Assembly (NCBI GenBank): GCA_035523995.1
Contig: DATKPQ010000181.1
Span: forward strand, 1 to 64,000
Length of the DNA stretch: 64,000 nucleotides
Direction: 5' to 3'
DNA from: JASHVB01 sp035523995
Lineage (GTDB): Bacteria > Pseudomonadota > Alphaproteobacteria > Acetobacterales > Acetobacteraceae
Shown: positions 59,670 to 64,000 of the stretch, one piece after another
How positions within the stretch are numbered: position 1 is the first letter of the stretch
How the letters are laid out: the number at the start of each line of letters is the position of its first letter
Made by a program: the position numbers and the translations under genes
Notes under the pieces: generated by a model
Database searches by the model: none
What the model was told of the DNA's origin: nothing
The model's input: only the letters and a program-made list of their open reading frames with translations

Positions 59670-59712
59670 TGCGCAGATGGCCGGATCAAGCCAGGCCAAG
59701 ACGGGGATCGTC
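59670..59712. repeat. Family C element, copy 4
   Basis: CTGCGCAGATGGCCGGATCA and AGCCAGGCCAAGACGGG match the family C core. It overlaps the 3' end of the carbamoyltransferase gene and supplies its last residues and TGA stop. Confidence 0.55.
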
Positions 59713-61455
59713 GCGCAGCGCCACCCGCGCATTCGCAATGTAGAGCGCGTCGATACCCATTTCGAGGAAGGTATCCAACGCCTCTTCTTCTGTGCAAACG
59801 ATCGGCTGGTGATTGACGTTGTAGCTCGTGTTCAGCACCACCGGAACGCCGGTCAGCGCCTTCAGCCGAGACAGCAGATAATAGAATGCCGCATTATGGT
59901 CGCGGCACACCGTCTGCACGCGCGCGGTGCCGTCCACATGGGTCACGGCGGGCAGCAGCGCCTTGGCTTCCTCGCGCACGTGGGTCAGCATCGTCATGTA
60001 AGGATATTCCTCACCGGCGTTGAGGACGAAGTACCGATGGGCGTCTTCGGCCGCGACGGCGGGCGCGAACGGGCGGTAGTTCTGCCGCTTCTTGATCGCC
60101 AAATTGATGCGGTCCTTGTTCTCCGCCTTGGCCGGCAAGGCGAGCAAGCTGCGGTTGCCCAGGGCGCGGGCACCGTATTCCATGCGGCCGTGGCACAGTG
60201 CCACGATCTTGTCCGCCGCAATATCGGCTGCCGCGCTATCCAGCATCTGTTGCTCGTCGTCGAATTCGCGCAGCGCGAGCGTGCTGTCTTGTGCGACGAT
60301 CGAACGCACCCGATCGGGACGCGGCGCCGGACCGAAGAACGGCATCACGCCGGGCAGGTGCAGCGGCGCGCCGTTGCTGAAGACATGTGCCGCGGCGGCG
60401 CCCAAGGCAGTGCCTTCATCGCCCGACGCGTAGGCAACATGGATGCGCTCGAACATGCCGTTGGACCGCAATTCGCCAATGGCAGCGCAGTTCTCGGCAC
60501 AGCCGCCGCTCAGCAGCAGGTTGGTGGCCCTGGTCTGCTGCCGGTAGTGGCCGCAGATATGGAACAACGCCTCACGGAAACGTTCCTGCAGGGCGGCGCT
60601 GAGGTCGGCGCGTTCCTGGTGGGAACATGTGTTCCCGTCGATCCCCAGGCCCTCGGCCAACGCCCCGGCGCTGCCGGTAAAGAACAGACTTTCGGTGAAG
60701 CCGCGGTTCAGGGTGAGACAAGGGATTTCGATGCTGCCGTTGGGGCCCAGGCGAATGGCTGACCGGAAGAATGTGCGATAGCGTTGCGGATCGCCAAAGC
60801 TGGCGAGGCCCATCACCTTGTATTCGTCCTCGTTGAACGCATAGCCGAGGAACTGCGTGACCAGCGAATAGAACAAGCCCAGCGACTGCGTCACCGGATA
60901 ACGCGCCAGGCGCATGATCTTCGGGCCGTCGAAATGATAGACCGAGGTCGCGCCGATCTCGCCGGCCGCGTCCATCACCACACCAAGTCCTTGCTCGAAC
61001 TCGCAGCTTGCCAGGGCGGCGTGCAGGTGCGCGTCGTGATGGTCTATCGGGTGGAACTGCGTGGCGTTGCCGGCGCGGAACTGCGTCTTCAGCAGATTGA
61101 AAATGGCGTCGGGCGCCAGGCATTTCTGCCAGTAGGCGCGGGGCAGGTCTTCCGATGTATAGATCGGCCGGTAGCGGCCAAAATTGAAGTTGCAGCAAAT
61201 GTCGCTGACCTCGGCGAGCGTCGCGCCGGCCTCGTTCAGGCAATACCGGATCGCCTGGAAGGGGAACGCCCCGCTTTTCTTGTTGCGGTCGAACCGCTCC
61301 TCGGATGCGGCAGCGATGATCCTGCCATCCAACAAAAGCGCGGCAGCGGCATCCATGCCCTGCACCACGCGCGAATCCTTCGCCATTTGTTCCGGGAAGT
61401 GTTGCTCGAGGAAACCGGTTACGTTTGCCAGTCCGGCAATCCCCAAAGTGAGCAT
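59686..61455 (-). CDS. O-carbamoyltransferase
   Basis: This 589-residue enzyme belongs to the NodU/CmcH family, which transfers carbamoyl from carbamoyl phosphate, via carbamoyl-adenylate, to a hydroxyl group. The N-terminal Kae1-like domain has DHHDAHLHAALASC (metal-binding histidines, about 135-148), VMDAAGEIGATSVY, and LLLSGGCAENCAA; the C-terminal domain has GRMEYGARALGNRSLLA, NYRPFAPAV and PVVLNTSYNVNHQPIVC. A strong GGGAGGG site precedes the ATG. It lies 301 bases upstream of the adenylation enzyme on the same strand, across a palindromic repeat, and may decorate the cluster's product. Confidence 0.87.
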   Translation of the reverse strand: MLTLGIAGLANVTGFLEQHFPEQMAKDSRVVQGMDAAAALLLDGRIIAAASEERFDRNKKSGAFPFQAIRYCLNEAGATLAEVSDICCNFNFGRYRPIYTSEDLPRAYWQKCLAPDAIFNLLKTQFRAGNATQFHPIDHHDAHLHAALASCEFEQGLGVVMDAAGEIGATSVYHFDGPKIMRLARYPVTQSLGLFYSLVTQFLGYAFNEDEYKVMGLASFGDPQRYRTFFRSAIRLGPNGSIEIPCLTLNRGFTESLFFTGSAGALAEGLGIDGNTCSHQERADLSAALQERFREALFHICGHYRQQTRATNLLLSGGCAENCAAIGELRSNGMFERIHVAYASGDEGTALGAAAAHVFSNGAPLHLPGVMPFFGPAPRPDRVRSIVAQDSTLALREFDDEQQMLDSAAADIAADKIVALCHGRMEYGARALGNRSLLALPAKAENKDRINLAIKKRQNYRPFAPAVAAEDAHRYFVLNAGEEYPYMTMLTHVREEAKALLPAVTHVDGTARVQTVCRDHNAAFYYLLSRLKALTGVPVVLNTSYNVNHQPIVCTEEEALDTFLEMGIDALYIANARVALRDDPRLGLA

Positions 61456-61612
61456 GAGCGCCGCCCTCCCGACACGTTGCAGGGTCGCCGCTCGGATATT
61501 TACGGAGCGGGACTAAGGAATTATCGCAACTCGGGAATGGGACAAGAGTTGGTTGCTGCTCTCACGTGGCATTGATACGCCGTGGCAAGCTTCACGCCGC
61601 CGCGATTGAATT

Positions 61613-62221
61613 TTACTTCTTCTCCCGCCGGGCCACCGCGAGTTCTTCACGAAGACGTTCTACTTCCGCGCGTAGCCTCTCGACTTCGTCGGCAGCGTCT
61701 GGCCGGCTGTGTGGGGCTTCGCCCGGCGGCCGGTAGAATGGCGAGAACAAATTGAACGCCCGTTCCATCATGGCCATGTTCTGGCGGCCGACCTCCTCCA
61801 TATTGCCGAACGGGAACAACGTTCCCACCGACCCCATGGTCTTCTGCATCGCCGCCCGCATTTGCTCCTGCTGCTGCGCGAACGCGGCCATTGCTTGCTC
61901 CAAGTATTTCGGCACCAGGCTTTGCACCTGATCACCATAGAAGCCGATTAGCTGGCGTAGAAAAGCGGTGGGCAGCAGGTTGCGGCCCTTGCCTTCCTCC
62001 TCCACGATGATCTGGGTCAGCACGCCGCGGGTGATGTCCTCGCCGGTCTTGGCGTCGTACACCACGAAATCCCGACCTTCGCGGACCATTTCAGCCAGGT
62101 TGTCCAGCGTGATGTAGCTGGAGCTCCGGGTATCGTAGAGTCGGCGGTTGGCGTATTTCTTCACCACGATCGGCGGTTCGGCGGTTTTGGTCTCAGGCGC
62201 GGTCTGGACGTCGTCGGCCAT
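61613..62221 (-). CDS. phaR: Polyhydroxyalkanoate synthesis repressor PhaR
   Basis: PhaR binds PHA granules and DNA and represses phasin genes. The 202-residue protein starts with the DNA-binding domain VVKKYANRRLYDTRSSSYIT and LDNLAEMVREGRDFVVYDAK, then a granule-binding region with EEEGKGRNLLPTAFLRQLIG and GDQVQSLVPKYLEQAMAAFA. The C-terminus is a coiled coil (ADEVERLRAEVERLREELAV). The start is at MADDVQ; GAGGA lies about 11 bases upstream. It diverges from the PHA synthase genes, a common arrangement. Confidence 0.92.
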   Translation of the reverse strand: MADDVQTAPETKTAEPPIVVKKYANRRLYDTRSSSYITLDNLAEMVREGRDFVVYDAKTGEDITRGVLTQIIVEEEGKGRNLLPTAFLRQLIGFYGDQVQSLVPKYLEQAMAAFAQQQEQMRAAMQKTMGSVGTLFPFGNMEEVGRQNMAMMERAFNLFSPFYRPPGEAPHSRPDAADEVERLRAEVERLREELAVARREKK

Positions 62222-62373
62222 GGGGTTTTTTCCTCGCGGCGGGGCGTTTTGCCTAGCATGCCCGGCCATGCCGCGCTTGCGAAGGTGTTTTCTGCACCGC
62301 AGCGCGGATTGACGTTCCGCGAACGCCACCATGCTCCTATGGTCCTCCGGCGCACAAGGAGGGCGAATGAGGC

Positions 62374-62946
62374 ATGAGCGACGGCCCTGGCCGGGACGAT
62401 GGCCCAGGCCCGGACCTGCGGAAACTGGCGCAGGACTGGATTACGCTGTGGCAGAGCGAGTTGGCGGGGATGGCGGCCGACCGCGAAGCGCAGGAGGTGT
62501 GGCAGGCCATCGTACGGGTTTGGGCTGCGGCGACCGCGGGCATGCTGCGGGCGATGCCGGTGGGGCAGGCAGGGTACTCGCCTTCCAAACAATCCGCAGC
62601 CCCCTCTCGCTGGCCATCTCCCGCGGCGGCGCCCCCTCCCCCGTCGGTCCACCCCGCGGCCCAACCCTCCACAAGGGGAGAGGGTGCTTTGTCCTCTCCT
62701 CCGCGCAACGGCCATGACCGCGCCGCTGCAACGACGGGGGCCGCGGCCGCTGCTGCTTCACCTGACGCTCGCGATGATGAGATCGAGCGCCTCGCGCGCC
62801 GCGTCGCTGAACTGGAAGCACGCCTGGCCGAACTCGAACGAGGCGATGGCAGCGGCGGTACGCGAGGCGCTGGAAGCGGGCGCGGCGGGCGCGTTCCCCG
62901 CCGCCGTGTGGGAAGAGACGCTGCGGCAGGACGCAGCCCTGATTGA
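62374..62946 (+). CDS. PhaE-like PHA synthase subunit, with repeat insertion
   Basis: The predicted 190-residue protein starts MSDGPGRDDGPGPDLRKLAQ after AAGGAGGGCGAATGAGGC. Helix-forming sequence (QDWITLWQSELAGMA) and a C-terminal coiled coil (DEIERLARRVAELEARLAEL) resemble PhaE-type subunits that precede class III PhaC. The proline-rich middle (about 68-110) is encoded by a family A repeat. The last 30 or so residues overlap phaC and are arginine-rich, so the natural end may be blurred. The role is inferred from position and shape; a strict PhaE domain is not certain. Confidence 0.55.
   Translation: MSDGPGRDDGPGPDLRKLAQDWITLWQSELAGMAADREAQEVWQAIVRVWAAATAGMLRAMPVGQAGYSPSKQSAAPSRWPSPAAAPPPPSVHPAAQPSTRGEGALSSPPRNGHDRAAATTGAAAAAASPDARDDEIERLARRVAELEARLAELERGDGSGGTRGAGSGRGGRVPRRRVGRDAAAGRSPD
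62598..62700. repeat. Family A element inside PhaE-like gene
   Basis: GCCCCCTCCCCCGTCGGTCC and AACCCTCCACAAGGGGAGAG match family A, including the CACAAGGG arm of the copy at 30873. Here the repeat is within an open reading frame and translated as a proline/serine-rich stretch. It keeps the frame open, similar to the insertion of palindromic elements into coding sequence described in other alphaproteobacteria. Confidence 0.55.
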
Positions 62947-63901
62947 AGGCATCGCTGCCTATCGCCGTCATCCGTGGCAGCGCGACCTGCCGGACCCGCC
63001 GGCGGTCTGGCAGGAGGGCGGGAGCCGGGTGCTGGATTATGGCGGCGAGGGACCGCGCGTGCTGTTTGCGCCCAGCCTGGTGAACCGGGCCTATGTGCTG
63101 GACCTGGCGCCTGACCATTCGATGCTGCGGTGGCTGGCCGGGCAGGGGGTGCATCCGCTGCTGCTGGACTGGGGCTGGCCGGGCGAGACCGAGCGCCGCT
63201 TCACCCTGACCGACTACGTAGCCGGCCGGCTGGAGCGGGCGCTGGTTGCGGCGGGCGCCGGCACCGTGCTGGCCGGCTATTGCATGGGCGGCACGCTGGC
63301 CGTCGCCGCGGCCCAACGCCGGCCGGACCTGGTGCGGGCGCTGGCCTTGCTTGCAGCGCCTTGGGATCTCCATGCGCCCGATCCGACGGTAGCGATCCAG
63401 GCCGCCGAGATGCTGCCGCTGATCGAGCCGGCGCTGGCGTTCAACGAGACGCTGCCGGTGGACCTGCTTCAGGTGTTGTTCGCGCTGCTGGACCCGTGGG
63501 GCGTGGCGGACAAATACCGCAGCTTCGCGCGCCAGGACCCCGCAGGCGAGCGCGCGCGGCTGTTTGTCGCGCTGGAGGACTGGCTGAACGACGGCGTGCC
63601 GCTGGCCGCGCCGGTGGCACGGGAGTGCCTGGCCGGCTGGTACGGCGCCAACACGCCTGCTCGTGGAGAATGGCGGATTGCGGGGCTGGCGGTGGACCCG
63701 CGGGCGTTACGGCTGCCGTGCTTCGTGGCGGCGCCGGCGCGGGACCGGATCGTGCCGCCCGAGTCCGCACGGCCGCTGGCGGCGCTGATCGACGGCGCCG
63801 CGCTGATTGAACCGGCCGCCGGGCATATCGGCATGGCGGCAGGCCACAGTGCGAAACGCGCGCTGTGGGAGCCGTTCAGAAACTGGGTGTTGAAGATCTA
63901 A
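62846..63901 (+). CDS. phaC: Class III-like polyhydroxyalkanoate synthase
   Basis: This 351-residue alpha/beta hydrolase-fold synthase polymerises hydroxyacyl-CoA into PHA. The lipase-like box is AGYCMGGTLA (catalytic Cys, about 147), with PSLVNRAYVLDLAPDHSMLR and LLLDWGWPGETE before it. The catalytic Asp is in APARDRIVPPES and His in AAGHIGMAAGH near the end. Length and the VNRPYMLDL-type block fit class III PhaC, which needs a PhaE subunit. The ATG start at 62846 has GAGG close by and overlaps the preceding PhaE-like gene by 101 bases. Confidence 0.87.
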   Translation: MAAAVREALEAGAAGAFPAAVWEETLRQDAALIEGIAAYRRHPWQRDLPDPPAVWQEGGSRVLDYGGEGPRVLFAPSLVNRAYVLDLAPDHSMLRWLAGQGVHPLLLDWGWPGETERRFTLTDYVAGRLERALVAAGAGTVLAGYCMGGTLAVAAAQRRPDLVRALALLAAPWDLHAPDPTVAIQAAEMLPLIEPALAFNETLPVDLLQVLFALLDPWGVADKYRSFARQDPAGERARLFVALEDWLNDGVPLAAPVARECLAGWYGANTPARGEWRIAGLAVDPRALRLPCFVAAPARDRIVPPESARPLAALIDGAALIEPAAGHIGMAAGHSAKRALWEPFRNWVLKI

Positions 63902-63902
63902 T

Positions 63903-64000
63903 GTCATTGCGAGGAGCGAAGCGACGAAGCAATCTCGATGGAAGAGGCGCTCGTACTTTTGTTGCGCGCCATGTAACCGGGGTTGCTTCGTCGCTGCGCT
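63903..64000. repeat. Family B element, copy 6 (cut by window end)
   Basis: GTCATTGCGAGGAGCGAAGC with GACGAAGCAATCTCG begins 2 bases after the phaC stop. The inverted partner (GGGTTGCTTCGTCGCTGCGC) runs off the right edge. It may serve as the end structure of the phaC transcript. Confidence 0.6.

Noticed and set aside
62399..62845. N-terminal extension of phaC by 149 residues
   Set aside because: The extension is Arg/Pro/Cys-rich and lies in the wrong frame of the PhaE-like gene; the class III length is met by starting at 62846.

Overview
The window looks like chromosome from a high-GC alphaproteobacterium, most likely Acetobacteraceae or a close Rhodospirillales relative. This rests on a psd-pssA pair, an alphaproteobacterial RpoH with its QKKLFFNLR box, PhaR beside a class III-type PHA synthase, SufE, ComF, a DUF4743 NUDIX protein, a BisC-type molybdoenzyme and several families of GC-rich palindromic repeats between genes. 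The assignment comes from family recognition only; no search was run. No rRNA, CRISPR array or intact transposase was seen.

Layout. 1-5 kb: a 61-aa small protein, then a peptide-type ABC importer (binding protein and two permeases, no ATPase) coupled to murQ, suggesting cell-wall sugar or muropeptide recycling. 5-11.3 kb: a degraded stretch, a large SAM/adenylate cyclase/ATPase/TPR regulator, and three proteins of unknown function including a P-loop NTPase. 11.6-19 kb: an MFS carrier, a luciferase-like monooxygenase, a second copy of the 61-aa gene with its conserved leader, psd-pssA for phosphatidylethanolamine synthesis, and a LysM protein. 19-30.7 kb: a resorcylate-decarboxylase-like amidohydrolase, a heme-oxygenase-like protein paired with an MFS exporter, a hybrid histidine kinase, SufE, ComF, a NUDIX protein and an Atm1-type ABC exporter. 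31-41.4 kb: a rhodanese, two GMC dehydrogenases around a DHA2 exporter, a molybdoenzyme, a fatty acid hydroxylase, a MaoC protein and a cupin. 41.4-49.5 kb: hemW, a decayed PEP-CTERM-like protein, DUF2254, a frameshifted GST, an HxlR-EmrA-EmrB efflux operon, and tRNA-Ser(GCT) with an integrase relic. 49.5-54 kb: rluD, rpoH, two YXWGXW-repeat envelope proteins and a MarR-GNAT fusion.

54.5-61.5 kb is the most unusual part. It is a compact minus-strand cluster with a free-standing amino-acid-type adenylation enzyme, an acyl carrier protein, a luciferase-like monooxygenase and a two-domain alpha/beta hydrolase, all overlapping or nearly so, preceded by a carbamoyltransferase. I read it as a small carrier-protein-based biosynthetic system. 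The hydrolase resembles proteins known from exosortase A loci, and two decayed PEP-CTERM-like fragments lie elsewhere in the window, but no exosortase is present.

The last 2.5 kb holds phaR divergent from a PhaE-like small subunit and phaC. Three dispersed repeat families are seen: a CCCTCCC/GGGAGGG element, a TCATTGCGAG...GAAGCAATC element and a GGCCGGATCAAGCC element. Some copies run into coding sequence and supply stop codons or protein segments.
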